Below, piece after piece: positions 46,751-59,295 of a DNA stretch of 64,000 nt. The notes beneath the pieces were generated by a model. The model ran no database searches and had not been told where the DNA came from. It worked only from the letters and a program-made list of their open reading frames with translations. This stretch comes from Siphonodentalium dalli (taxonomy: Eukaryota; Mollusca; Scaphopoda; Gadilida; Siphonodentaliidae), in NCBI GenBank assembly GCA_032622095.1, contig CP136062.1:158964875-159028874 (forward strand), read 5' to 3'. The stretch's first letter is position 1. Every line of letters starts with the position of its first letter. The position numbers and the translations under genes were made by a program.

Positions 46751-47418
46751 ACCTACATCCGGGTTTAGACCCAGACAAATATCCAAGTTCTTGGGATGAA
46801 TATTCCCTTGCCCGATACTTCGAAAGATTCCAACCCATTACCAGTTATATGACTAAATATTCCCCAACTAATATGAGGGGCAATTTCGGTCTTATATCTG
46901 ACTAAAAGTGCATGCATGTAGGACATTCTTGGACCCTGGGTCTAAACCAACACATTTTACACCGAATAATGGTTGGATTATTAAATTAGCGTAATTGTAT
47001 AGTTGTGCTATCATAACATATTTTCTCAGTCAGAAAATTCCATCTGTTCTAGACGACACTCGAACGGTCTGGGAAATTACTTATGAAAGCTAATTATTGA
47101 AAATGTTACCAAAATGAGTTAAAGAAAGACGCCAACCCCTTCCACTTTCGCCTCGTCCCTGGTTAATGCAATCCATTATCCACGCAGATGTCCATCATAT
47201 AACCATAACAACAAGTATAACGTCGGCCAAGAAAGCGAATGCGGATAACAATTTCTCTACATCATATATATTGTGCTGCAATTGGCTCACCATACACTAC
47301 CCGTCGATATGCTTAATTCTACCCGTAAAACAGTTTGCGATTTCAAAACGTGTACCGGTACGGGTAGCTACCAGTACCCGTACCGGTACCCGTACCCGTT
47401 TGAAATCGCAAACTCGCT

Positions 47419-49231
47419 ATTGGTCCAAGTAAATGGCGTGGGTGAATTTCTTGCTGCCTATTGCTTTCGGACATGCTGTGCACAATGATGCGACCATGGT
47501 GGGAGAGTCCATTGTCGCGGAGGTTGGAATCAGAGACGTGGCGACAGGGGGGGGTTTGGGGGTGGCGACAGGGGGGTTTGGGGGGTGTCTCATCCCCCCC
47601 CCAACTTTGGTCAAAATTTTCAACAGTTGGAAATTTCATACCTGACACAACATTAGTTGGAAATTTCACACCAACAATAGGTTGAAAATGTTCTTGTAGT
47701 TTAATTTTCAAACAATTTATTGAGGGGAATTTATTGTTTTTGGACCAATAGGCAATATTTGCATATTTTCCTACTTTTGGTACACATTTTGGACTGAAAT
47801 GGTCATCAGTTAGAAATTTTCCAACCTTAGTGGGTGTCAGGTTAAAAATTTCCAACACTTGGAAAGCTTGTGTCCTGCCTGGTCCCTCTCCCAGTCAAAA
47901 ACTTCTAGTTAATTTAAGAGAACAATATTGTCCTATACATTTGGTCAAAATGGTCACTGGAATTGTCATCAGTTGGAAAATTTCCAACCTAAGTCGGGGT
48001 GTCAGGTTTGAAATTTCCAACTCTAGTCTAGATGCTATGATTTTGCGATTTTCTTGTTCAGATTTCAAAATTTTCGCACACAAAGCCGAACCATGGTCGG
48101 ACCGGTGTGTCTTGGTCCCTCCCGTGGCCAATACAAAACTGCTACTTGGTTTAAGAAAACAATAGTTTACTACATTTGGTAAAAATTGTTGACTGAAATG
48201 GTAATCAGTTGGAAAAATTCAAAACTAAGGGGTTTAAGTATGAGGTTTGAAATTTCCAACACTAGGAAAGTTTGAGGTCAGTCTAGGTGCTAGGATTTGG
48301 CGATTTTCTTGTTTAGTTTTCAAAATGTTCTGGTCCATTGTCCGTCGTTGTGTGCGTTTGTCTAGAGTTAGACCACTAGATGTTAGGATTTGTGCAATTT
48401 TCAGGTTCAAAATATATGAATATTATCATACCGGGCAGATAGAACCATGGTTTATAAATATGCTATTAGGCCTGTGAACACTTAGGTGCAAGGAGGGAAT
48501 GAAAGTATGCAAAACAAAACCTTTTGGTCTGATTCAAGGGGTGTTTTGGTTTGATTCAAGGGGTGGGGTGCAAATGGCAAATGTAATTATGCAAAACCTT
48601 GTCTCTGGTCTGATTCAAGGGGGTGCAGTTGGAATTATCAAGGTGGACACCCCCCCCCCCCCCCAAACGGAGACCCTCGAGCCACGTCCCTGGTTGGAAT
48701 TCACACAATGGTGCATAATATTGGTGTCAAAGTAGTTGGTATAGGGTTACTTGTCTATCGTATATGCATTCCAGTGGTGTGTAAATTGGTTTCCACCTTC
48801 GGTCGGAGTCATTTATGAAGGGAATGACCTGCTTCGAGCAGGCGACAACATCGACCCCTGCAGGGGGCTCGATTGCACCCTCCGTTAACCCTTGGATAAA
48901 TGGTACTACGGTATGCACGATATAACGAGTCGACTGAACACTAAATCACCCTTGGTTAACTTGTCATACGAGTAACGAGTCGAACGAACACTAACACTAA
49001 CTTAGGTTTTTGTCTGAAAAAATTTGTTTTCAAAGAAAAACCCGCATATTTAGATAATTTAAATAATTTCGGCTAAACTTATGGGTTATAATATCCAAAA
49101 GTTGGAAGGACCCGTTGTAAACTCGATGTAAATTGGAACCTAACATGGGGTGCAACTAGAAGTTACTGGAAGGGGTGCATTTAGAAACTATAGGTGAACA
49201 CATAAAACAGGGATCCTCTAGCCACGTCCCT
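47419..49231. mobile_element. Overlapping remnants of the CCACGTCCCTG hAT-like family
   Basis: Right-end signatures GCCACGTCCCTG at 48680 and 49220 and many GTTGGAAATTTCCAAC dyads (47640-48270). Long G and C runs at 47556, 47592 and 48650. Individual elements cannot be delimited and no gene is present. Confidence 0.45.
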
Positions 49232-49404
49232 GCTAACTCATGATTTACACTGAATTAATGTTTCCATTCGTTGTACAGTTCCGGGCCTATAATGTAGAAT
49301 AACGCAGAATAACCTATAATATTAATATGACTTTAGAACATAAAACACAAACAAACATAAACGTGTTCACCCTTGCACATGCACCCCCACCCTAAAGATG
49401 GTCC

Positions 49405-50124
49405 ATGTGCCGGCCTGTCAGAATGATAACTGGGATATTTTCAAGCAGAAACGGTCAAATTGTGAAGTATATTATTCGCATCTTTGACATCCCAGCTCTG
49501 GTTTGGCGACAACTCATCGCAGGGTCGATCTGCGGCATTGATACCCGAAATTATGGTGGGTACCCACACTTGGACGCATATAGTATTTTTGCGAACCGCT
49601 CTGCAGGTTAGACAATTTTATGGTTAATTAAACATATATATTTTCTATTGATACACGCATTATCCCCATCTATGACTAATAATTATGTTTCAAACGAACT
49701 ACCTAACGTCAAAAAGTGTCTACTATTTATGATAAAATCAGAAATGAGTCGGAATTTCTATTAAATTTATCGGGGTGAGAGCAAGCTATGGTCGCTATCC
49801 CATTGAGGGAACATTCCGCTTTGCGAAATTTTTTTTGAATAGTGGATATCACAATTTAACTGGAGGATATATAGCTTTATCTGAGGGAAGATATGTTCAT
49901 TTATCAAAATCGCAATTCTCTGGTCTGGTGATACCCTCGTGTTTTGCGATACTGCGTACACGGGGGTGATAATTATAAGTAATGATTTGTATTATGGTCG
50001 CCCGCATGTAATATATAGCAATATAAAAGCAGGTCTAATTGGCAAAATTCAGTCGCGCCTTCCGTATATAATGTATGTAACTCGTCAACATATCCATCTG
50101 CTTTTTCCATGTGGTTCGCTATAA
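49405..50124 (+). pseudogene. Possible C1q-like domain remnant (weak)
   Basis: Three broken open frames. The middle one (49775-49969) reads FRFAKFFLNSGYHNLTGGY followed by EGRYVH, which loosely follows the C1q pattern of N-G-YN-TG-F-AP-G-Y. A GT donor could follow 49609. No second half of the domain is convincing. Could be chance. Confidence 0.2.
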
Positions 50125-50545
50125 ACTCAGAGTCGTACTATTTTTCGCTCAGAATAAAACATATACATGGTGTTTGTTTTTGTATTAGGGAAGTTCCGCA
50201 GATGTCAATCTCACATAGTTTCAGCATTTCCAATTGGCCTTTTGTTCATACACACCAACGAGCGTCACCATAGGAACAGATATATAATATTGACACCAAT
50301 GTTAAAACTGTAACCAATGACTTGTATTAATGTTAACGTTTTCCCCAAAAGATAGCGTTGGCTTTTAGTGGGACAACACTTATGGCTGAAACTATTTGGC
50401 TAGATTAAATAATTTATCAGGAATAGCTGCAGGGAATATGAAATATTAGTGAGGGTAATATGGTGTATGTCGGTTCATATTGATTCGGAAAAATAGCATG
50501 CATAGTATCCATACATTACGTCACATCAGTGCTTCTATGTCTTAA

Positions 50546-50957
50546 AGGTACTCAATCCGATCAGACGCTCCTACATTACTATTTCTTTGGCTTCGGGGTA
50601 AAAATTATTTGATTCGAGTCGAGGAAACCACCCATCAAAGCTCAGAGTCAGATATCGATTTTGAAGTTTGTTATTTCTATTGTTTGTGGTCCAGAAGCAC
50701 GTGGTCAAACGGACGAATATGCAGCTGAAGATGGATAACTCTAAAATCAAGTGGTTATTATTATAATCTTCATCCGCATCTTCGTCCGTTTGACTACGTG
50801 CTTCTGGCCCACAAACAATAGAAATAACAAACTTCAAAAATCGATATATGATCACTCTGAGCTTTGATGAGTGGGTTCCTCGACTCGAATCAAATATTTT
50901 TTACCCCCGAAGCCAAAGAAATAGTAATTTAGAGGCGTTTAATCGAATTGTTTACCT
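50546..50957. mobile_element. 412-bp fold-back MITE with TTAA sites
   Basis: TTAA at 50542-50545 and 50958-50961 flank AGGTACTCAATCCGAT and its mirrored end. Arms of about 190 bp (CTTTGGCTTCGGGG, CAAAGCTCAGAGT, GTTATTTCTATTGTTTGTGG) are nearly identical and mirrored around 50750, so the whole element is one palindrome. Confidence 0.8.
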
Positions 50958-51616
50958 TTAAAGGGGCTTTAAAGTGTACACGTACCAGACACTTATATTT
51001 TATGTCATTTCATGTTGATAATTCACGTTTCCCTGTTTGTTAACATGCGTGAATTCTAAGTCGAAAAAGGGCCATAACTCTGTAAACCCGAAACCCATAT
51101 TTGAACTCGATCTGTATTTTGGCCTGAGAAACCCATATACAAAATTTGGTTCCGATCGGATCGGATCGACTTTGAGTTATCGCATTATGCGTAAAGTGTC
51201 TATGGACGGACATACAGACAGACGGACAAAAGACGAGTGGTCAATCCGGACGGTATGGGTACGCATAAAATTGGTGCAAAAGCGATCCAGGAAATTACCG
51301 GCCTGTAATTTTGATATTGCATTCTTTGTCAAGTTCTGGAATCGTTCGTGAGGGGTGCTATTTGCGGCGCATGGAGGAAAATAATTTGTTTAGTGATTGT
51401 CAACATGGATTTCGTAGAAGGAAATCTTGTCAAACGCAATTAATAAATTACCTCGAACATGTTACAACTGAACTCGGTAAAAGAAATCCTGTTGATGCCA
51501 TATATCTTGATTTTCGCAAAGCCTTTGACACTGTGTCACATCATATACTCCTAAAAACAATTGCAGTCATATGGCATCGACAGAAAAATATTCAAGTTGG
51601 TGGATGGATTCCTTAA

Positions 51617-52143
51617 CCCTTTCAGTGCCAGGTCCGATTTTTGTATCAACCCATATACCCTGTGCCAATGCATTCTCTTATATATACGAGTCGACCATAG
51701 GTCGCCTCGCATATATAAGAGAATGCATTGGCCTAACATTTTTTCATCATTTGTTATTATATTTTACAATTTTAATATTTTTTTCTTATATTCTTTAACA
51801 GACTTATTTTGTAGGTTTAGTGCCAGGGAATCTTACGTTTTTCATGGGCATAAAACTTATTACTATGAATACTTGGTGATAGTTTTGAGTTATAACATGC
51901 CCCTAAGGTTTTATCCAGTTTGTTTTTAAATTTGCTATAGCATGCTTAAGCATACCCAAAAAATATTTGGTGATAGTTTTGAGTTATAACATGCCCCTAA
52001 GGTTTTATCCAGTTTGTTTTTAAATTTGCTATAGCATGCTTAAGCATACCCAAAAAATTAATTTTTTGTTTTTTAATTTTTTAGGGCCGATTTTACAGAC
52101 CGTAAATTAGGGCCGATGATATCGGCCCTGGCACTTGAAAGGG
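51617..52143. mobile_element. piggyBac-like MITE inside the LINE (TTAA duplication)
   Basis: Ends CCCTTTCAGTGCCAGG and CCTGGCACTTGAAAGGG with TTAA at 51613-51616 and 52144-52147. The LINE coding frame resumes on the far side with only the TTAA duplicated. It contains one copy of the 69-bp palindrome (about 51663-51733) and a duplicated 93-bp block (TTGGTGATAGTTTTGAGTTA at 51874 and 51967). Confidence 0.85.
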
Positions 52144-52675
52144 TTAAGGACAGAACGCAGCGTGTAAATGTAAGTTATGTGCATTCCGATTGGATGGGTA
52201 AATGTGACAATCGGTGTACCGCAGTGGTGTATACTCGGACCTGTCCTATTGCTTGTGTACATTAATGATCTACCACTCACAACGTCATGTATGTGTCAAA
52301 GATTCGCAGATGACACACAAATCATCGGAAACCCACCCATCAATGGCATTCAGGCTGATAAAGATTCCGATTCGAAATGGTCCCTGGACTGGCAACTTAG
52401 ATTCAATTCTTCAGAAATTCACGTTCTTCATTTTGGCTATAAAATAATCCTAGAAATACCTACTTTATGGTAGACACAATAGAACATCCCCCGATATCAC
52501 AATCGACATCGGAAAAAGATATCGGTGTACACAGTGATGACCAACTTAAGTTCGACACACAAGTAAATTCGGTGATTGGAAAGGCAAATCGCATTGTAGG
52601 GGTTATAAACAGAACATTCACATATATGGATTCTCAAATTTCATCAAAGTATAGGGACATGACAATCTGCGGAAT

Positions 52676-53075
52676 GGGATGGGATATGGGACAAAACGAC
52701 AATCTGCGGGACAGAAATTCAAATTGCGTGGGACGGCCGATATCTCGAGGAATATAGCACGCAGAGGGCTCCTTTTTGTGTCTAACGAAAGGCCCACATT
52801 CGCCCTATCCACACATCCGCCACTGACCGGACACCAGAAGTTGCATTATTTGATCGACAACTGACCTAACATGGGATGGAATATGGGATAGAATGACAAT
52901 GCGGGACAGAATTTCAAATTGCGTGGGACGGCCGATATCTCGAGGAATACACCACGTAGAGGGCTCCTTGCTTTTGGTGCCTAACGAAAGGCCGATATTC
53001 GCCCTAGCCACATGTTAACCCCGCCACTGACCGGACACCGGAAGTTGCATTATTCGGTCGACAACTGACCTAACA
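52676..53075. repeat. Two tandem ~200-bp units inserted in the LINE
   Basis: Both units share GGGACAGAA(T)TTCAAATTGC, GTGGGACGGCCGATATCTCG, CTAACGAAAGGCC, CCGCCACTGACCGGACACC and end in CAACTGACCTAACAT. They interrupt the reverse-transcriptase frame. Confidence 0.75.
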
Positions 53076-53751
53076 TAAATATTCGGCGATGGTGCGTCCT
53101 ATAATGGACTATTGCCAAAATGTTTGGAGCCGGTTTCTAATCCGCCATTATATTGCGTTAGAGGGTGTTAATAGAAGAGTGACTCGTAAAATCCCGTGGC
53201 TTATATAGGCGATATTCATATCATGATTTACATCATTCTGAACCTAGTTTCTCTTAAATATCGGAGAACGTGGGGTGATATGATCGAAGTATATAAAATC
53301 CAACATGGATATTATAATATGGATTCAAATTCACTGTTTACAAGATCAACTTACCAACCTACGAGGGGCCATGCATTCAAACTACAAAGGCAAAATAAAA
53401 ACAAGGAGATACGTAAATACTTCTCGGCTTTATGGAACAGTTTACCAGGTGACGTGGTTGATGCACGGGATTTGGCGACTTTCAAGAATCCAATATACAC
53501 CTGGCTGACAGAAAATATGTTTCTGACAAAGTTCGAAATATATATCATATTAATATTATATATACATCAGCGACTGGGACTAAGAGTCGGTCAGACTCTT
53601 TCCGATATTATATTTGAATTGATTTGAAACATCTATTACTTCTGACTGTATATACACTCAAAGGACAACGTATAACGTACAATCGGTCTAAATAATGATG
53701 TTTAATTCAAATTGATTTTCTGATGTTATTCTTCGAAGATGAAAAGATTAA

Positions 53752-54188
53752 AGGTACTCAATCTGATTAAGCACCCCTCAGTTACTATTTATTTGGCTTC
53801 AGGGGTAAAAAATATTTGATTTGAATCGAGGAACCCATTCATCAAAGCTCAGAGTGAGCCGATATCGATTTTTTAAATCTATTATTTTTCACCACCTGGA
53901 ATATTTAGTGACCCAGTAAAAGTCGATGAGAAGACCAAATAGCAAATGAAGATGGATACCTCTAAAATCAAGTGGCCTTTTTGTGTCAGATATTTGACAA
54001 ACCGGCAAAATTTCATTGTACAACATGTTAATAAATAACAGGTTTTGGGCAATTTTATACTATAGTGGACTGTGGTTAGCATTAATTTTTGGCAATTAGT
54101 CGATTCGGATAACTGAAGCTGCATTTCAAAAAAATTGTTGTTTTTGGAATCTGATAATATGGGGACCATCGAATCGGATTGAGTACCT
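53752..54188. mobile_element. MITE of the AGGTACTCAATC family with TTAA sites
   Basis: TTAA at 53748-53751 and 54189-54192 flank AGGTACTCAATCTGATT and its complement. The left half resembles the arm of the 50546 element; the right half differs, so this copy is not a full palindrome. Confidence 0.75.
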
Positions 54189-54259
54189 TTAAATATAGCG
54201 CCACTGCCAATTATGTAAACGTCCATGTACCATTTGCATCGAAAAGGAAGCACTCTTAA

Positions 54260-54601
54260 CCCTTACCCAACAGAACGGCCCTGTGCCAATGCATTCTCTT
54301 ATATATGCGAGTCGACCATAGGTCGCCTCGCATATATAAGAGAATGCATTGGCTTAACACATTTATTTTTTTTATTTTTTTAGGCCAAAGCATTCTCTTA
54401 TATATGCGAGGCGACCTATGGTCGACTCGCATATATAAGAGAATGCATTGGCACAGGGCATAACTGTAACCATCACAATGTGGTCAATGAGCCGGTTCCA
54501 ATGATATCCATATTTGTATGGTATTATTGAGACAGACCCAAGATAATTTAGGCTGTTGCAGCTTTATTTGGCCGTTTTTGGCCGGTTTGTTGGGTAAAGG
54601 G
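54260..54601. mobile_element. piggyBac-like MITE with two complete hairpins
   Basis: TTAA at 54256-54259 and 54602-54605 flank CCCTTACCCAACA and its complement. Inside, CCCTGTGCCAATGCATTC...GGC occurs twice as full 69-bp palindromes (54283-54353, 54384-54453) facing each other. Confidence 0.8.
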
Positions 54602-54605
54602 TTAA

Positions 54606-55881
54606 ATCGCTCACAGCAGAATTACTATGGATAGTGCGAATATACGAGTTGAAGAACACTGTGCAGACATAACTTAACGCATGCCGATTGGGCGGAGTCT
54701 AGCAGAGTGAGTAACAGGCCCCGGTGGTTGTGATGGGGAGTACATGTTTTATGGGAGTGGAGGGTACAGGTTGCGGTTATTTCGGCATAATTTAGGCCCA
54801 TTTGTAACATTAATTGGAATTCTCCATTCTTAAATTGGGCCTATGGCTGTTTGTTGAACTTATAATAGCAAAATATTCCTACAAATGAATCATTGGGAAT
54901 CAAGTAACTACTCATCAAGCGAGAATTCAGTTAACGCATTGAAGTTTGGCAGAATTCCTCTCCCGCTGTGGCAATTTGATTATTCGGTAGGTGGGCGGAA
55001 TCAATTTATTTCCAACTTGAATCCAATATAAAGTCGGATTGGGATGGGGTGATTATGCAAAGACCCTTCTTATCTGAAAACGCCAAAAAATGTCGTTTCT
55101 CAAGTAATGTTTTTGTGATCAGTGAATACTAGTGAAAATTTAGACCAAAAATTACAGATGTACGTCTCAAGTTAAAGGGACACAACAATCTTCCCCGGTA
55201 TACCCCGATTGACTGAAGCAATAACATATATATATACGGCGGAATCCCGCAGATAACTATTTTTAGCCACAATTCCAATCCGCGCGATCCGATTGGTCGG
55301 CGATCTTTCGTCACCAATTTGATACGATTGTTTTGAGAATAATAACTCTCATTCTCAAGACCAAATAAATTAATTAAAACTTAATTAGTTAGAACGCATA
55401 TTTGAGTTAGATTATCGGAGTTTTATCTCCGTGTATGTTGTGTTGAATGGGAATGTTGGGTCCTCACATATGAAATCAACGATTATTGCCTGGAAAACTT
55501 GTCAAAAACTCGGTTCGAATTGAAGTTCGTGTGATCAGATCAGGCTATGTTGTTGACATTCTAATTGAATATTGTCAACAGCGGGAATTCTTATCCTGAT
55601 GACCCAGGAGAGTGACTCAGGTCATAATTAATGGGAACTTTTGGAGAACCTATCGTTCAAACACGCAGATTTTAAAAAAACAGTGTGGGTAGATAGCGTC
55701 AGAAAAATGTACATGTAGCAAGTGCAATTTGACACTAAAATGTACATGTATGGCTTTGGACTGGACTGGCCGCAGTAGGCCTACACTAGTACAGGCCTTG
55801 CAGATTCAAATTGAACTAAAGTCTCCAACAGTGACCTGTAGTATTAAAATAACTAATTTCAAAATGTGTGGCCCAGTATTG
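54606..55881. other. Non-coding spacer
   Basis: AT-rich; no gene or repeat family identified. Confidence 0.35.
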
Positions 55882-56375
55882 TGGGTTGCCAAATTGACAT
55901 TTAATAAATAATTGAGCTTAAGCGCAATAAGGAATTCCTTATTAGCGCAATAAGGAAAAATCTAATTGCCATTAAGCACAATAAGAGATTCCTTATTGCG
56001 TTTAAGCGCAATAAGGAATTTCCTTATTGGGCTTAAGTGCAATAAGAATATTCCTTATTGCGCTTAAGCGCAAATAAGGAATATTACATAAACTCCCTAT
56101 AATTCCAATAGTGTAGTCCATGGTGCAATGGGTGGAGTTTATTGGTCACATGGTGACTGTCCACGTGTAGGCCTATTCAGATTCCATCAGATTCTATCCC
56201 TGTTAACACACAAAATTATAGGATAATTCTACTATTTTCTCATGAGGGAGATATTAATTGCACTTAAGCGCAATAAGGATGTATTGCGGTTAAGCGTATA
56301 ATAAGCAATGTTCTTAATAAGATTCCTTATTGCGCTTAAGCTCAATTATTTATTAAATGTCAATTTGGCATCCCA
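55882..56375. mobile_element. Palindrome-array MITE, copy A
   Basis: Inverted ends TGGGTTGCCAAATTGACATT then TAATAAATAATTGAGC. Both subterminal parts are arrays of TTGCGCTTAAGCGCAA alternating with AATAAGGAATTCCTTATT dyads. The unique centre (56085-56250) has CTCCCTATAATTCCAATAG. Confidence 0.8.
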
Positions 56376-56431
56376 TACCGTATTAGATATATTGGGAGGA
56401 GGGTAGATCATGCCATGAATCTCTACTCTTA

Positions 56432-56905
56432 TGGGATGCCAAATTGACATTTAATAAATAATTGAGCTTAAGCACAATAAGGAATCTCTTATTGCACTTA
56501 TCGCTTAAGGAATATTCTTATTGCGCTTAAGCGCAATTAGATCTTCCCTTATGCGCTTAAGCGCAATAAGAACATCCCTTATTGCGCTTAAGCGCAATTA
56601 CATCCTTATTGCGCTTAAGCGCAATTATTATCTCCCTCATGAGATCACCCCTCTGCAAATAGTAGAATTATCATATATTGCCTGTTAACAGGGATAGATA
56701 CTGATTGCACCATGGACTAAACCATTTGAATTATAGGGAGTTTATGTAAGCGCAATAAGAATCTCTTATTGCGCTTAAGCGCAATAAGGAATCTCTTATT
56801 GATCTTAAGCGCAATAAGGAATTTTCTTATTGTGCTTAAGCGCAATAAGGGATTCCTTATTGCGCTTAAGCTCAATTATTTATTAAATGTCAATTTGGCA
56901 TCCCA
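56432..56905. mobile_element. Palindrome-array MITE, copy B (inverted to A)
   Basis: Same ends (TGGGATGCCAAATTGACATT) and palindrome arrays, but the unique centre runs in the opposite direction to copy A, with 56 bp between the two. Together A and B form a 1-kb inverted pair. Confidence 0.8.
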
Positions 56906-57477
56906 TATACTCTGGCTAATATGACTTTGGGGCATAGATTTGGGCCAAAGCTATGGTCATATAGCAATAATGTGGTGTCACTGTATAAGGGCTTGCTTAC
57001 CTCATATGGAGTACTTATTGACTTAAATCGGGTGAAAAACCCTATTGTCATATTATCAGCATCCCTGTCCCAAAAATTGGTGTTTCATTCCGGGAGCTTT
57101 GATGTCTCACTCCTCGAGCTCTGGTAGTTTTATTAAATCAGCGGCTCTTGCACAGATCTATAGTATTTCCAGGTCATATACTGTAGCGCGAATATGGTGT
57201 CACTGAGGACCTGCTTCCCTAATATGGTGTACCTGTATATGTACTCGAAAATCAAAGTTGCCCCAACTAATACAGAAGTTAATACTACCACGAGTTGCCA
57301 CAACTAAAACAGAAGGTAATGCTATTGCGAGTCTACCATTTCGATAAAGAACTTAGGCTTGCTCCCATGCAAACCAATGAAAACAAGAGGTGATATGTCA
57401 ATAAGAGCTAAGGTTGAGTTATGGATAAACCTATTTATTCACCAGGGGTGTTTAGTTACATACATGTATAACCATGA

Positions 57478-57705
57478 AATGCGCTTAAGATTAGGCAATT
57501 GATTGTGCGTAAGCAAAATTGATTGCGCTTAAGCACAAATAATTATGTTTTCAAGAACAAATCACTATGCTTAATCACAATCGATTGCACTTAAGAGCAA
57601 TGATTGCTCTTAAGCACAATGATAAGTTCAACTAATTGTGTTTAAGTGTAATTATAATTGCACTTAAGCGCACTTCATTATTAAATGACAATTTGGCCTC
57701 CCAGA
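57478..57705. mobile_element. Decayed palindrome-array MITE
   Basis: Half-decayed GCGCTTAAG/CTTAAGCGC dyads ending in TTATTAAATGACAATTTGG and CCTCCCA, the family end. Left end lost. Confidence 0.6.
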
Positions 57706-59015
57706 GGCGAATGCCCGTATAAATCATATTCTACCAGTACAAAACCTCGGGAACTTTTTTAAGTATTGATAGAGAACCTTATACAGCTGAAAAAATAACA
57801 AGGGGAATATATTTCTTTATTAATACCTGTCGCTTAATAGTTTATTCATAAGTAGGTGAAAGTGCCAACTCGAGATGACATTAATTAACAGACTTGATGG
57901 GTGAGTTTGCTATGCGCACTTACAATCATGGAATTTCTGCAGGGTAATTAATTCAGTGTTTTTGTGATATCAGCTCACTAAAGCCACAAAAAGCATGCAT
58001 TTTCGAGCTGGGACCACCCCATACTTTGAAGTTGATTATCGAGGAACAAATATAAACAAAGAAATATGTTCCCTGCCTTGTTTGTTCAATGTTATAAAGT
58101 TCATTATCAAAACATAACAAAATTCCCAAGTTTTGTACTGATGGAATAAGATCTCTACAGGCGCTAAGCAGAGTAAAGATTCATGACATGATCTAGGGGA
58201 GGGGGTTTCTTCATTTTCAACAAGATAGCTCCAGGCTGTTGACCCAACATTCAACAATAATTTGAACAAGGACTAAATCATGCCAGAAGCTCCCACAAAA
58301 ATATTCATGATTGCCAATTACTCAGTTAATAAATTCAATTGCAAGTCTATCACAGCTAGTGACAGTCAGTTGTGGTATTCAGTTATTAACAGACTTGTAA
58401 TTATATTAAATTTAATTCATTAGTGAAAATTCATACATGTGTTAAGTACCTTATTAATAAATCATTTAATATAAGTCTTCTTAAATATATCTCTTCATGA
58501 TATTGATGATGTCCATCCCTCTCATGGCAGACCCCAGACTCCTATACTGAATACTAATAACAAATAGGGGGTTTTTCTGTTTACCAGCAGGTACCAGATA
58601 AGAAAATATGTATAGTGACAATGGAGTGAAATCTCCTGGAACTGTAAGATTTATCTCACAGTTTGTCATTGAGCATCAAATTGATTATTTTTTTGTCAAA
58701 ATGACATATTTAGATATAATTCAGTCTCATACTTCTTGGTGAGCTGGGGTTATGGACAATATTTCAGCAGCAAAAATGTAATTATTTTCATATTTATAAT
58801 AGTGTGAAATAACCATGGCTTCTATCCTATATTTTTTATCTTGTACCCATGATTCACCTATGTTATTCAGGATTTATGGGAGGTGCTAGTATACCATCAG
58901 TAGTCAGAGTAATCAAAACTATGTGGTTCATTTATGAGACAAAATACCGAACCTGGAGGGTCGGAACTAAAACTAATTACAACAAAAATTGTCTATTTAG
59001 GAATAAAATCAATTA
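57706..59015. other. Non-coding spacer
   Basis: AT-rich; no gene or repeat recognised. Confidence 0.35.
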
Positions 59016-59295
59016 ACCCTTTCATTATGGGAGCAGCATTCACCCTTCCATGATTGGAGCATTGGAAATATTGCAAAAAAAACCTGTGCTAATGCATTCT
59101 CTTATATATGGTAGTTTCCAGTAGGGATCCTAGAATATATAAGAGAATATATTACATTGGCCTAACAATATTTACCTTGACCTTGTAAGCCAGTGCATTC
59201 TCTTATATATGTGAGGCTACCTATGGTACCTGCAGATATAAGGGAATGCACTGGCACATGATTCAATGCTCCACGCAGCTCCCATCAAGAAATGG
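59016..59295. mobile_element. Old piggyBac-like twin-hairpin MITE
   Basis: TTAA at 59012-59015 precedes CCCTTTCATTATGGGAGC; the right end mirrors it (GCTCCCATCAAGAAATGG). The two hairpins (59090-59165, 59190-59255) keep GCATTCTCTTATATATG but have different loops from the young copies. Confidence 0.65.

Larger units (their letters stand above)
44522..47418. mobile_element. Possible 2.9-kb element with GTTTGCGAT inverted ends
   Basis: Left TAGCGAGTTTGCGAT then GGGTACGGGTACCGGTA; right the complement, TACCGGTACCCGTACCCG then ATCGCAAACTCGCTA. The right end is itself a 73-bp hairpin (about 47336-47410). The interior is a mosaic including a hAT-like unit and a diverged tandem unit, with no transposase. 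Confidence 0.45.
51283..53630 (+). pseudogene. Non-LTR retrotransposon reverse transcriptase (CR1/Jockey-like), decayed
   Basis: Starts in the NYRPV region, then DCQHGFRRRKSCQTQLI and AIYLDFRKAFDTVSHHILL (first catalytic Asp), frame change near 51556, an interrupting MITE (51617-52143), then GVPQWCILGPVLL (the usual GS is WC here), RFADDTQI (catalytic pair) near 52300, LDWQLRFN, VLHFG. After 52467 come SEKDIGVHSDDQLKF and KANRIVGVINRTF. A duplicated foreign block (about 52676-53075) interrupts, then DYCQNVW and a C-terminal DMIEVYKI, TRGHAFKL, FFSxLWNSLP-like end to about 53530. Several frameshifts and stops: dead copy, 5'-truncated as usual for LINEs. Confidence 0.85.
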
